64,000 bases of DNA from Diploscapter coronatus. Lineage: Eukaryota; Nematoda; Chromadorea; Rhabditida; Rhabditidae. A program made the position numbers and the translations under genes. How positions within the stretch are numbered: position 1 is the stretch's first letter; each line of letters opens with the position of its first letter. Positions 1-12,700 of the stretch are shown piece after piece. The notes beneath the pieces are model-generated. The model did no database searches. It was given only the letters and a program-made list of their open reading frames with translations, and was not told the origin of the DNA. The stretch is from contig OZ038423.1 of the NCBI GenBank assembly GCA_964036155.1, positions 33,061,249 through 33,125,248 on the forward strand, in the 5' to 3' direction.

Positions 1-2169
1 TCGGTAAATTTAATGGAATGCAAAGTGCCGAATGGTGAGACCGCAAAGACAGAAGCAGAAGCACAGGAAAGGGCTACAGAATGAACATTTTGCATTCACA
101 AGATCACTTCAGGAAATGATATTCTTGTGTCCAAATATGTCCATCTAAAAATTGCTCGATTTGAAAGAATGTTCATAGAGCCCAGCTTTTCATCAGCAAA
201 AGGAAATTGTCTATTGGAAATTAGCAAAAGCCAAATACGCACGGATTGCAAAGGTAGGCTGTAAAAATGGAAGGAAGGGCTGTGTGATGACTTCAATGTT
301 TCTTACATGATATCAATCATTCACAGGAATAGAAATGGGTTTGCATTATGATGATCACTTCTGGTTTCGAGATTACTGTAAAAGTTTCGATGCCCTGTCT
401 AAAAATAGAAAGTTGAGCAGAGAGAAGAGATATCTGGAAGGAGTTGTGAAAATTCAAATGAAAAGGATAGACCTTTACTCTTGGAGAAGACAAGAAGACG
501 AGACAGCGCAGAGCAACAGGGAGAATTCAGTTACTCATCTTTAATATTTGTTCTATTTTGTCTATTTCTTTGCGCCTCTTTGCCTTGGGGAATTGTATGG
601 TTTTTGCCGTAACTCATTTGGAAGAGAAAAGGTGGATGAGAGAGAAGAGAGATGACGGGTAATGCGTCAGAGGCAGGCAGATTTGCTCTGCAGCAGAAAA
701 GGAAGGATTGCGACATTTAGAATCCGCTCTTCTCTATCAAAGGTAACAAGACAGGTAAAGAAGGAAAGGAAAGGAGACTGGCGCAGACTGGAACTCTAAC
801 TGACCATATTCCAAAGGTCCCTAGGAAATAGGAGAAACGGACTGCACAAATGGGACTATCGAATGAAGAGCAACAGACAGCATCTATTTGACGACGGAAT
901 AACGAGACTCGTTCTACCGAGTGACGTAGCTAATTTTCTCTCCTAGCCGCATATATCCATGTGAAAATATTTCTTCATTTTATGGATACTAATGAGAATT
1001 GATACTCTATCTTAGCCTTAGCTAATCTAGAAACGAAAAGTTCAATTGGAAAAATAGTGAAGAAAGAAAAGTCGTTCCGTCATTTTGTAGATCGAGTTCC
1101 GCCATTGCGTCAGATAGTAGTTGCTAGAGCAATAAGTCAGTCCGAAATAGGCAGTTGCTCTAAAACTACGGTATTTTGTTATAAACCTGAAGGAAATACA
1201 GATATGAATTTTTATAATAGAGGTTGAAGAGTTGAGGAGACCTCAATCAGTAAAATCGGTAAGGCAGCGTTCCGTCTTGTAAATTTGTGAAGTGAAATAG
1301 GTATTTGGAGGAGAGTAAGAAGTGTTGTTCAAGTTGCGTGAATTTGTTTACGAAATTTTGTAACAGTTCTTATTCGAATCGAATTGAATAATTGAGACAT
1401 TTGCAGTTGGAATTCCTCCATTCCTTCCTGCAGCACACGCTTCTTTACGACGATACAAAATACTCGTTTGGCAATTTGCTTGAGGCATTGCAGAAATTTG
1501 CAGAAGAAATGGGGAAGAGAATGATGACAGAGAGATAGGAAGAGACGGTCAGAGTGACCATTTGAGAAGCGAAGCTTCCATAAACACTTGCATGTCTAAT
1601 TGCATAATTCAACATTTTTTGTAGATAATTTATCGAAAGTTTCAACACAAAGTAGAAGCATTACTAGTAAAAGAAAAGGAACGCGCAAGCTATTTATCTT
1701 GACAACATCGTAAAGCAACAAGTAAATAAAATCTAAGTTTTATAAACAGAAAGAATCTTTGATATGCAGATAAGTGGATGAAGTATTATCCGTCTTCGGC
1801 GAAAAGACTAAATCGAGAATTCTAGAAAAGTTGTAAAAATAAAATCATTGAATGAACGATGAACGCGCACGAATTGCCGTAAGTTTTCAGCTCATTGTTG
1901 AAACTGCGCTAGCCCCGTGCGTCATTATGCATGATCTCTTGCGACTTTCCTGATGGAAATGATCGGTTGCTTTCCAAAATAGAACAACGAGTGGAGCAAA
2001 AATTTCGGTAATGGACAAGTTTTACGAAAAATCGTAACATTCGTCTCGTTTGCTCAAATTTATATCTTTACAGCTTTTCTGAAATTAGTGACTTTAGTCT
2101 ACTTTCGCCGGAGATGGATGATAGCTAGAATGCAGATTCACAGAAAGAGATCATTACTGATTTCATTCT
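1..2169. other. Intergenic, no gene supported
   Basis: I find no convincing coding exon here. Open frames on both strands are under 70 codons, have no recognisable motif and do not join into a spliced model with consistent phase. The right end is the 3' flank of the minus-strand Tubby gene. The minus strand would therefore carry its 3' UTR and cleavage site; I could not place the poly(A) signal with confidence. Confidence 0.5.
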
Positions 2170-4042
2170 TCATTCGCAGGCGAGTTTTCCATGGAAGCTC
2201 GTCATCGCGATGCCGAATGCCTGCACGGGTGTGAGTGGATATCGAAAGTCCATCGTGAAATGTTCGTCCGACACTCGACCAAATTGCATCACTACGTAGT
2301 CCACTGTAATTTAGACTTCCCTGCCTTATTATATTCTGCATATTCGAAAACTTACAATCAGCCTCATGAACAATTTGGAAATTTTTGACGGAAGCCTGCG
2401 TCACGCGGCCATGGAAATTGAGAACATATGATTGCGTGTCTGAAAGAAGACGCATGCGCTTCATGTGAATTACTTGTATGCAGAGAAACCTTCATTCCAG
2501 ACAGGACTCTTGTTGTGCAACGCGACAATGTCTCCCATGTTCTTCCGCTTGTACCTCTCAATCAAAGCATCCTTGTCGACCACAGGCCGGAACTGCTTCT
2601 GAATAAATGGCTCCCTCTCCTCTTCTCCTTTCGCTGTTTCTCGCTGTCCTCTGAGTGAGCATTTCGGATCGTAGATTCCAGGAATGAGAATTGTCATTTT
2701 GCGAGGCCCTTTGAAGCCCAGCACATTTGTATCCTGAAAACATTGAATGTGGATGAGTATGATCGACTCGAGATGAATAACAGACATAGATGACAGCAGC
2801 CAATTCCTGTCGGACATTCAGCGGATCTTTGCTTTTCTTCGGATTCTGTCCGTTGTCATAGATCGTGAATTGCGTTCCCAATGCATTCGACCTAACACTC
2901 TAGATCTGTTTGAAGAAATATTCTCTCGAGCATACCTGACTTTAGCGATGAAGTGATCTCCTTCACGTGATAGATTGGTCGGATCTGTCGAAATGAGATA
3001 ATTGGCTGTGGTCGATTTCTTTCTCTTTCTAGCGGCCAACAGAAATACCTATAATTACATACTAGCCGCATGAAAGTCACAGGTCCTTCTAAAAATTCAA
3101 AGGGCAAACCCGTCTTCTTTCGTCCTTCTCCTGATGCTCCAAGTGCAGATAATAAGTTGGATAGATTCCCCAAAATAAAAGATGTAAATCATGAATAATT
3201 CATGTAAGACTTACTCGATCAACTCCCTTCTTGTCCCTGGTTATGCAGCATTTGTAGGTAACATGGCGTTTTGCTGGTATCTGTGCAAATCTGCAAGTTA
3301 CAGAGAAGTTGCATAACAATAATTCATCATTCATGAGATGATGACTCACCTAGACAGGTTGCTATTGATTTCATGAATGTTGGGCATCTGCTCGTAGGGC
3401 AGAGTGTGAGTATCGATATCATCATTGCCCACCTTCCAAATAGTTCCAATAACTTCAATTTCAGGAAGATCTTCGTCTCCGTGTCAATTGTTCATGCCTA
3501 CCTGCCCCTTCCCCATCGCTGTCTTCTACGGGTGTCGAGCTTTTATTCGATAAATTCGCTTTGTCAACTTTCGTTTCCAATTCTGCCAGATCCTCAGCAC
3601 TAAATTATTGTTCTTTTCTCAACAAATGTAGCATAAAGAAGACTTGCCTCTTGTCTTTGACGACGTTCTGCTGTGGAGGAGTCATTCCGTGAATTGTGAT
3701 GAGAGTTGGCACTGTCGTCGAATCCGGGTCTGCATTGAATGCAAGAGGCCCATCATAGCCGGTCTTGTCGATAGAAAATCTAATCAATTACTTAGAATTG
3801 CAGTATTGTGCAGAAAATTCTCGCCTGGGAGCAGAACCCTCTCGACTTCCTGCTGTATTCGATCTGACTCCTGCAGAGCTCATTCGTCTCTGTTTCTGCT
3901 TCTCTTCAAGAAGTTTTCTCTAAATACCATGTCTGTCTGTGTAATATGAAGTCTAGCTACTGTAAGCCATTAGAATGAGAATGGAATGACTAACCTGTCT
4001 TAGGAGATTCTGCGCAACCCAATCTGCATTTGAATCAGTCAT
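2170..4042 (-). CDS. tub-1: Tubby family protein (TUB-1/TULP-like)
   Basis: Tubby proteins bind membrane phosphoinositides and deliver receptors to cilia; in C. elegans TUB-1 acts in ciliated neurons and fat storage. I assembled twelve exons: 3995-4042, 3825-3919, 3648-3779, 3502-3599, 3350-3476, 3215-3290, 3110-3169, 2936-3048, 2786-2891, 2490-2733, 2356-2439 and 2170-2303. They sum to 1317 nt (438 residues), close to TUB-1. The N-terminus starts MTDSNADWV, followed by a basic KQKQRR stretch and an acidic linker. The C-terminal tubby domain is unmistakable: [73 protein letters not shown] and the terminal GKLACE. Splicing is odd. Two introns appear to be GC-AG (donors at 3647 and 3824), one is only 25 nt (3477-3501), and the intron 3170-3214 ends in GG instead of AG. 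The frame closes only with these sites. The start is the first ATG, with no in-frame candidate upstream. Confidence 0.93.
3170..3214 (-). other. Non-canonical GT-GG intron in the Tubby gene
   Basis: The donor after the codons for GVDR is a normal GTAAGT. The next conserved residues (GIYPTYY) begin right after TTTTGG, with no AG in the preceding 35 nt that keeps the frame. On the plus strand the acceptor reads CC at 3170-3171. Skipping to an AG inside the exon would delete conserved tubby-domain residues. It is either a real GT-GG intron or a one-base error or variant of TTTTAG. Confidence 0.6.
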
Positions 4043-5994
4043 CTTTAGATTGACCGAATGATTTCGATTGTTGAAGATGACGAATAGGCTTGTAAATGGA
4101 CGGAGAAAAGTTGCTCGTCGGAGCGACGTAACAACAATCGACGATGAAATACAAATTAGATGAAACCTGAAGAAGGTGAAGGAGAAACCAATGAAGCACA
4201 GAACGAGGAGACAAAGTGGAGAGGCGAGAGAGCAGAGCGGGTTGCTTAGCAACATAGTTGAAAAGACAACTGACTGTGAACAGACAGACGCGGAGAAGGC
4301 ATAAAAAGACATAGCCATACGCAATCTGCTTTCAAGAAGTCAGGTAGCTTTACTTTTGCACTCTACAGTCCAATTGTTGATTTACTTCCTTCCAGTTAAT
4401 TCATTTGCATGCTCAAGTCTCAGTATTCTCTGTGCAATGCGCATATTGCTGGCCACTTGAAGGGATTCCATTCAATTTCGTGCAGAGGGAAATGTCCATT
4501 TAGCCTGAGAAGGAACATTTATTCTTTGATGGTCTTCTTATGGGTCATCACTTCTTCTGCTGCATCTTCCATCCATCTACGAGCAGTGCGTAATCCCCTG
4601 CACATGCTGCCACATTCGAGTGTCCCTCTCGTCTCTGCTGCACTGCGTAATGTGTCCCTTCTCTAATGACCCAAATGACCCATCTCGCTTGTCCCATTCT
4701 CCCGCAAAACAATCAAATGCCATTCTACAATAACATTGGTCTTCGTCTCATTTGATTGCAAACCAGAACTGAAATTAGTGGGTGCGTTCTCTGCAGGCCA
4801 AGGATAAAAGTGCTACAACATCGAGATCAGTTCAAGCCTGTGAGTCAAGTTTGTTGACTACAATTAAATCTACGAAGCAGACGATTCGCTTTTTCATGTA
4901 TAATAAATTTATTATATTGCATCATTTTGTATGTACTTAAATATATCGGGGTGATTTCCCTGTATGTGTGGGCATATACAAATAAATAGATCTTTGAAGG
5001 AATAAGCTCGAGATAAACTGACTGAGATCATCACATTCTAAGAAACGGGGATGGAGTGGAAGACGTTGGAAGTTGAATACAATTTGAGTAAATGAAAACA
5101 GAAGAAACCGAGTGGAGTGACTTCAATTCAATACTTTAGGTAAGAGCTACCAAATTGGAAATGGAAACACGACAGAAGAAAATGAAGTTAGCAGGAAATG
5201 GAACTGGGAGTATGAGTAACGAGAAGAGTAAGGAGTAGGTCTAGAAGAATTGCACTGCTCCAGAGCCGATGTCGAAATAGAAGTCGAAATGGATTTTCGC
5301 AGAAATTCCATTTCATCACGTCGTCAATAGTAGAGAATTGAATATTGAATACTTCTATAGTACGTCTAGTGAATATAGTATAAAAATTTAGTGAATTTCA
5401 TATTGCCAATTCGAAAGTGCACTCGAGCTGTGGATGTAGCCATTCGCGACGGCGGATTCTAGCTTTTTCCACCAGAGTTCTCAATTCTTCCGAACGAATC
5501 TGACAGTTTGCTTGTTTTACAATAGTCTCTACACATTATGCAAATGGCTATGATTCTCGTTTGGGTTTTAGGTTTTTGTGCGCGAATTCAGAAGGATGAC
5601 CTCGTTGGTTGTCGGAATGAGAAAAGACGAGGCCCCGCTTATGAGAAAAATGAAGGAAATAAAGAAGGAAGGGGAAATAGAATGACAGATAGAGAGAGCC
5701 GAGGGAGAGACAAGACAAATGGGAGCAAGAATGAAGGAAGAAAGGAGAGAAGTGGGCCAAAGAAGGAAAGAATAGAATAGATAACCGACACACAGAGAGA
5801 CAGAGACTAACTGAACTGGTAGAGAGGAGTAGAGGGAAAGTCGGTGCGTCCCTTGTGGCGCCAAATAACATATTTGGCAATTTGTCAGCAAACAAAACAC
5901 GCAAAACAGCCCGGTCTGTCATTTCGGAGATGAAAACATACACAGAAAGAGGAATAAATGAATTGATTTACAGTCAAAATGAAAGAGGACGATG
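4043..5994. other. Intergenic between Tubby and the gene at 5995-9692
   Basis: No coding exon is supported. The left part is the Tubby 5' flank and the right part the 3' flank of the next gene. The stretch 5620-5790 is strongly purine-rich on the plus strand (GAGAAA, AGAGAGA runs), which creates long but low-complexity open frames on the minus strand. Confidence 0.45.
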
Positions 5995-8900
5995 CTATTG
6001 CTTGTGGCGACGATATTTGAGAACAATTTCCTATATCAGTTGTCTCATTCGTCACTCTCATTGAGTTATGATTTGCAGAATGAATAATTATGTAATGCAA
6101 GTGTGAGAGGAGAACAACTGTCCAATAGAGCAAAGAGTAACAGAAATGAAGACAGTGCTCATTTGGGGCAGAGAATCAGAGCGTTCCCTTTTTCTGTCAA
6201 ACCTCGAATGCCAACTAACCTGCAATTCATTGATCTGCTCGTCCAAAGCAGTAAGGAATTCCTCGCAGACATCTCCATTCGCATTCTCGTTCTCTGCCTC
6301 CTCATTCGAATCCACGTCTTCAGGCACGGCCATCGTCGCTTTCTTCTCTTCCTTCATTCGCATGTCGACGACCTCCATGTCTCTGCAATTCGACTGTTAT
6401 TGCTGTCTTCAATAAAATGATTACTCACCGCATTTTGCGATTGAAGTACGAATTAGGTTGCTCGAATTGTCGCTCAGCCACGTGCGGTTGAATCATGGGC
6501 CCTCTGTACGGCTGTGCATAGACAATGTTCGGCTGCTGCCAGTCTGAAGTTTGTTCGTCAATCAAAATGGCTACAGCAAACAAGGGATGCTACTCTTGTT
6601 GCGAACGATGAGAGGCCGAGGTCGCTGCCGCTGCTCGAAGCCGCAATCGCTTTTCTGGATGAGCGGGTAATTCGTCCATGGAGTGGCATAGACTGGGGAG
6701 GCTATGCGATCGTAGAGAGGAGTGGGGGAACGAGAGGCCTCTTCTGAACAAGAAGGCAGCAATTCCGAGCTGTATGACCGCTGCAAAGCAACCACTTAGT
6801 CAATTTTTCTTAGTAAAATGTCTGTCTCACCATCAATTCGTGATAGACATGCTCCTCTGTAGCGATGTTGTCGTACAGAGAGGGGGTCTCGTCGGCGTAC
6901 AACCCATAGAACCCCTCGTCTGTGCCACTCTTCCATGAGCCCGATCGCGGACTCGAGCTGTGCCACGAAGGCAGGTGCATTGAGGAGTCGGGGCTGAAAT
7001 GCAACCATTTATTCTTTAGTCCAGGGGGTTTCCCCTTTGCATGTCTTTCTCTGTGTTAATTTTGCATCTCATCACCAGTCGTTTCTCAAGAGCCTTCCCC
7101 TCTTTGAGTATGCAAATTGCAATTCCTCAGCATCTCTGCATCTTTGTGCATCCCATCCCTCAGTAATCACATCATTTCATTCCATTCAATTCAGCCTGAT
7201 TGTCAACGTTCCAATGCAGAATTAGGCAACGCGATAAGTCATAAAATGCACTGCTGCTCTGCCCATATATGCTCGTGTGCATTGCAGACTATTCCTCCCT
7301 CTTTCCAAGTCATATCCCCCCTTCATCTTAGAGATAAGCTCTCTCCTTCCCTCCCTCAAGCTATATGCACACTATCTGCATAGCCCTTAATCCTGTCAGA
7401 CTAAAAGCCTCTCCATTTCATTTGATAGCTCGAGTCAAGAATTTTATGCGATGTTCAATACAGAAAGTTCGCAAGTGTCAAAGATTATATTGAGAATGAT
7501 GGATTCTCTTCAAATGCACAACCCAACTTGAGTCCTGCATGTTCTACCATCTCCCTTACCCTCTCTCCCTCTGTCCGTCCAGCTATGCGACTTTGCCTCA
7601 TCTTCGCTCATTACTAATTGCATTTGTGCTAGTGGCAGTCACACACTCAGGCAGTCGCATTGCCTAACAATCCTCATTAGAATGTCTTTCTGTCTTTCTG
7701 CCTTAGCTTCCTTCCCCTTTCCTCTTTTCTCTGCCTGCAAACGAGGTGACAATCAGTTTAGCATCGACTTGTCCAGGCAAATTCTTGGACAAACACGGCC
7801 AAAAATCCACACAAAATATGAGAAGAAGAAACTAAAGATCGGGCTGCTAAATTTTCACAGAAAAATTCAGCGATCATTCTCGAATTTCACACACAAAATA
7901 TCGAGTCCTTCATTACGATGATTTCGAGAAATGATACATTTCTGCGCAGTGAATTGGAGCATTGAAGCTCTAAAACGAGCTCGAATTACACTCGTCTGCA
8001 TTCTTGAGACAGACCTTTTGCATAGAATTCCAAGGCAGCTTCTTTGGAATTTCCCGCTTCTTGCTCATTTGTAAATGAGTTTCGTTGTGTTCATAGCTTC
8101 CCTCCCTCTGTCAATTTCACGTGCGAAAACATGCATGTGTCGTATGCTTTGTCCGCTCGTGTTCGTTCACATTTTGTCGTTCTTGGTTCTCGGCTCGCAT
8201 CCAAAGGGAATTGGATTGCAGCGGGAGGGGTAGAAACGAATTGCGATGAGAAATGCAAAATGCGAGGCGAGAGACGAGAGACGAGAGTGGTCATTCGACA
8301 GAGGCAGACTAATATAGGAAACCGCAGACACATACTTTGGAGAGGTTATTCTGCTCGAGAAACGTGGGAGAGGCAGCCTCATTGCCACACGTACACAATG
8401 AATGAAAAACCCGAGGAGGGAGAATTATTGAAGGGGAAGGCTCTGCCGAGACAATTCACAAATGAACGTAGACTCTTCCACTCATCGCAGAGCATTGCAT
8501 GATGCAGCAGAACTTACCTAACATCTTGCGAAGCATATCCAGAACTACAGGTCGATTCGTCCAGACTCTTCACGCCCAAAGTGGGGGGACGCACTTCGAA
8601 ACAGCCACTTCGTCTGTCGAATGCGTTGAGTGCACTGCGCGAGCCGCAGCTCACCAGCTGAAAACACGAAACTGATTGAGACTTCTCAAAATTCGACCCG
8701 CAGAAAAAATAGTGTCATGTCGAGAGAGAAAAAGAGCATGTTTTCTTAATCTCTCGGAAAGATGCAATTTTTCTGCGGGGCGATTTGTGGGTCGCATTTT
8801 TTGAGAAGTTTGCTGGCTGAAATGAATTTCATTATAACTGATTACCTACCTTATCATTCCTCTCCACGCTCGTGTGCATTCCTCTCTCGGAAATCCAAGG

Positions 8901-9692
8901 ATTTGTCCGGATTCCCTGCAATCAAAACCCATCAATTTCCATATCAGATGATCGAATCTGTCAATTTTGCTGTGACAGCCGAATATTCCTCCTTTCATCT
9001 GCAAGATTCCACGAAGATAATTCGAGAATGGCGTTCTTGCCTTCCTCTTTTTATGGCAAACCTTCTGATTGTGAAATGGAAAAAAACGAGGTTTTTAAGT
9101 GACTTTGCAGAGAAAGGATGAATACTGAAAGCAATGCATCGAGTGGAAACGAACTCACACTGCGTCGAGGGATGGAGTTGAGTTCGCTGATTGGCGGTGG
9201 AGGGGGGAATTGTAGAAACGAAACTGCAACCAGGATATTGTGCTTAGAGTCGCGCCAAATTTCGATTTCGTTTTTATCAAAGTTTGAAATTTCAACATTT
9301 TCAGGAGGACAAAGTCATTTCGGTTTCGCATTTCGGATGAGAAATTTTTTCAACTTCGTTTCGAATTCTAATTTTAAAAAAAATTGATTTCGCGCGGCTT
9401 TGAGACTTTGATTGAATGAAGAAGATGAAGAAGAGATGAACGAACCTGGAAATGGCTGTCTTCCTCTGCACAAATCCAATTCATCTCTGCTGCAATGGAA
9501 ATGCTGCTGCAGTTGAGTGGTCGAGGAAATGGATTCCGCGTTGACTGCATTCAGACGGCAAGACGGAGCCACTGACTGCGATGCGACTCTTCGATTGCTG
9601 CCCCCCGATCTGACTGATCTGCTCGATTTGGCAGAGCGACGCGACGAGCGACGCAGACTCAGTTGGTCGAGCCAGCAGTGCAGTCGCTGCAT
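5995..9692 (-). CDS. Unrecognised Ser/Tyr-rich protein with C-terminal coiled coil
   Basis: I do not recognise the family. Phase-consistent exons are 9446-9719, 9159-9223, 8518-8657, 6831-6993, 6582-6780, 6429-6543 and 6220-6382. A weakly supported last exon at 5995-6030 ends in YRRHKQ. The protein begins with a basic, Ser/Arg-rich segment (RRSSRRSAKSSRS), followed by a proline run (FPPPPPI), a Ser-rich region (STCSSGYASQD) and several tyrosine motifs (LYDNI, VYATP, VYAQP) that could be kinase or SH2 targets. The end is acidic and then helical (EEFLTALDEQINELQ). It lacks a signal peptide and membrane segment, so a cytoplasmic scaffold is the likeliest role, by inference. The start is the first ATG after a TTGCAG-like acceptor at 9720-9725, so the mRNA may be trans-spliced there or have upstream exons. 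The 1.5-kb intron between 6994 and 8517 and a foldback element at 8681-8809 interrupt the gene. Confidence 0.7.
8681..8809. repeat. Foldback element, family 1 (copy a)
   Basis: It begins ACTTCTCAAAATTCGACCC and ends with the inverted equivalent TTTTTTGAGAAGT. The internal order is GCAGAAAAAATAGTG, GAGAGAAAAAGAGCATG, a short loop, CTCTCGG and TTTTTCTGCGGG. It is almost fully palindromic and lies in an intron of the gene at 5995-9692. Confidence 0.85.
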
Positions 9693-9719
9693 GGCAAAGG
9701 GGCTGTTCGACTGTTCGAT

Positions 9720-12700
9720 CTGCAGAGAGTGGAGTGAGCTCGTGGGGAAAAGACTGTTTGATGTGGCCGAACGAAACAGAAAACAAAACAACCATATAAT
9801 GAGAGAAGGAGAGCAGAGAATAATTGAACAGAGAGGAAAAGAGTGCATAGAATTGAATGGCAGAACAGAAGAGACGGGAAAGAGGAGAGCGTATAGAGGG
9901 GCAGGGCAAATGTGAATGATCGAGGAGAATTGAATGGAATGAAATTCATGAAGAGGAGAAGTGGCTATAGAAGGAAGGTGAACAGCAAATTCAGTGGCGA
10001 GGTGGAGAGGGTGAAAAGGTGAAAACAACAGGCCAAGTGTAGGCAGAACTGCAGAGCTGCGAGCAGTCTGAATGGGGAATTGCAGAGGTGTTGAAAAACT
10101 GGGAGCACAAGGCAAAGTGAAAAGTGATTGAATGGAAAATATATTAAATTTTGATGAAACGGGCAGGAAACCAGCAGAGAGCAGCAGATGCATTGTGAGG
10201 AATTGTGTTAGTTGTTAGTGAGGAGGAAAGGGGAGGGAGTGAATTTGTGTGTGTGCAGACTAATAAAACGAAACGAAAACCACAACAGAAAAAGGACTGA
10301 TAGAAGTAAAAACAGACAGGAAGGGAGGGAAATTCGAGTAGCAGATACAAAAACTGAAACAGAAGCAGAAGCAGAAGACGAACTTGTGAAATTGAGACGC
10401 AACGACGCAGAATGGAATGGGATTGACTGCATCAACTGTAGATGGAGAGCTGACTGCCTGCATGAAAACGAAACACAAAGGAGATTAGGATACGAATTGC
10501 AGAAGGAGAAGGGAAGGGAAGGAATGAGGCAAAAGAAGGCAAGGCAAGGATAAAAGAAGGCAAGAAAGGGAAGGGAAGGAGGAGAGGGGCGGGCTTGCGA
10601 AGAGAAAGACGGAAGAAGCCAAGGGAGGGCGGAGTCTACAATAAGTTGTGAGTGAAGAGTAACGAGTGAAGATGCTGCTTTGGGTATTTGGTGATTTATG
10701 GTAGCTGGATGAAATGAAATGGAAGGCAAAAGATAAGAATGTCAGCTATTTTTATCAAATTGAATCAACAGAGGCACTTTCTCATTAGATCTGAAAGAGA
10801 AAACAAGGTGAAGATGAGGGAAGATTTGAGATGGAACCAGAAGATTGAAACGAGATGAAACGGGAAATGGAAAATGAGAAGAAACAAGTCAAATGTGTTT
10901 GACTTTGCCCTGTTTTCCTGCGCAGAGGCACAGAGGGGTAGTCAGTGTGGCATGTCACAGTTGGAAAATAAACAGACGAGCCGTTACTGCACAAATCTGG
11001 TTGACAGAGTAAATGGAGTGATTGCAGTGGCTGCTCAGAGACGATGATGAACATGATGAACACATTAGAGGAAACTAGTAGAGGGAAGGAATGGAGGAGT
11101 CGATTAGTGAAGCGGATGTGCGGAAATGGAAATGGAAGTGAGGATATACGTGAAAAGATAACAGCATGGCATGAAGAATGAGTGGAGAGGGGAGAGGAGG
11201 GAAGGAAAGAAGGCAAATCTGCAACTGCAACTGAAATATGATCCACGACAAACGACAAATCTGTGAGACAGAAGCCGAGTCAAATGCAAAGGCAGAAGCG
11301 AGTCGATTAGCCAAACTTGCCATCCGATTTGCCTCATTCTCAATCAGGCAGAAGCTCGCAATAAAGAGATATGCAACAGGTCACATTCAGTTGCAGTTGC
11401 AGTGACTGTGGAACTGTGAAAGAGTTTGCAGCGCTTTTTGCCAAGGCAGATTATCGGTCATACACTTGTGAAGGTTATTTAGTGGGAGAAGGGCGATTTC
11501 TTAGTATAGGAACAGGAATTAATTAGAAAATTATACGCCAGAAATATTGTGGAAGATCTATGCCCATATTTAGGGTCCCCAAGCTTCGTCTCTTTGCAAA
11601 CATGCGTGTGGTAGAAGTGTGGGGTAGTTTGAAGCAGAAAATTTGGGAAGGAATACCCTTCAAACTCAGAATATCATAAGACTTAGTCTAAATCGAAGAT
11701 AAACTTGATAACATGGTTCTTTGTTAAAGTGTTTTCAAAAATGAGATTTGGTATATCCACTTAGAGACCCTACCCTATTAGCAAAACTGTCGGGACCTCT
11801 CAGAAATCTTTTGACAGCGCCTAAAGAGATCCAACTTTTTCAACGGAGGAGATAGGATCTCTTAGAAACTGCTAATCTTTTTATGTAGGAAGAAAGTTTC
11901 CGTTAATAGGTTCTAGAAAGAATATTTCAAACAATGTTGTGGATCCGGGCTCTGCATTTTGGTCATAGTTTGATAATGATCAACACCCCCTATTCTTTAA
12001 ACAGGCATATATTTTCCACAAATGTATGGCTGTACGGTTCTTACAATAAGCCATATTCTTCTTTAACTTAATCGGCCTGACAGAGCAGGTGAATTGTCCT
12101 TGCCTCCGCCTGTCATTCCATCTTCTCCCATTTGCTGTCTCGTCCTGTCGTATTGCCAAAGTCACTTCCACCATCGTGTCGAATGGAATCCTCCAAAATG
12201 TGCAAGTGCTTGCATTCGCTTAGAATGTGAAGGCAAATCGTGTCCAGATATGATGTGATATGCCTGTGAGAAACCAATCGTGTTTCGTGAACGACAAATC
12301 GCTATTCTTGAATTTTCATACTTCGATATATAGATGACGAAAATAGACAATAAACTTGAGAGATATTGTACAAGCCTTGGCCAGTGTCGTGGATATCAAA
12401 AATCAACCTGAGAATTGACTCATCCATAAAAGGGAATAAATGAGAGGATATACAACATAAAACATCAAATAAGCAAAGAAACAATTCGATGATGTGAGAA
12501 TTTGTGAACTAGGAAATGAATACCCGATGAGAAATTTGAATAAATTGAGATTGCCTGGAAAAATTATTCGCTTCACAAAGAAGTGTACGTTGATTGTTTG
12601 TGAGAAATGAACTGAAAATTCGATGAGTTGAACGTTGAGAATTTGAGGATTCGATTCGATGAGTGAGTTTAGGTAAACGAGAGGGCAGTCTGAGCGCGGC

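Noticed and set aside
9315..10193. 292-codon minus-strand open frame
   Set aside because: Its Ser/Leu/Phe/Pro composition follows the GA-rich plus strand; part of it is a real exon (9446-9719), and the rest has no splice support or motif.
10208..10729. 173-codon minus-strand open frame
   Set aside because: Low-complexity Ser/Leu/Phe composition caused by purine-rich DNA; no homology, motif or splice sites.
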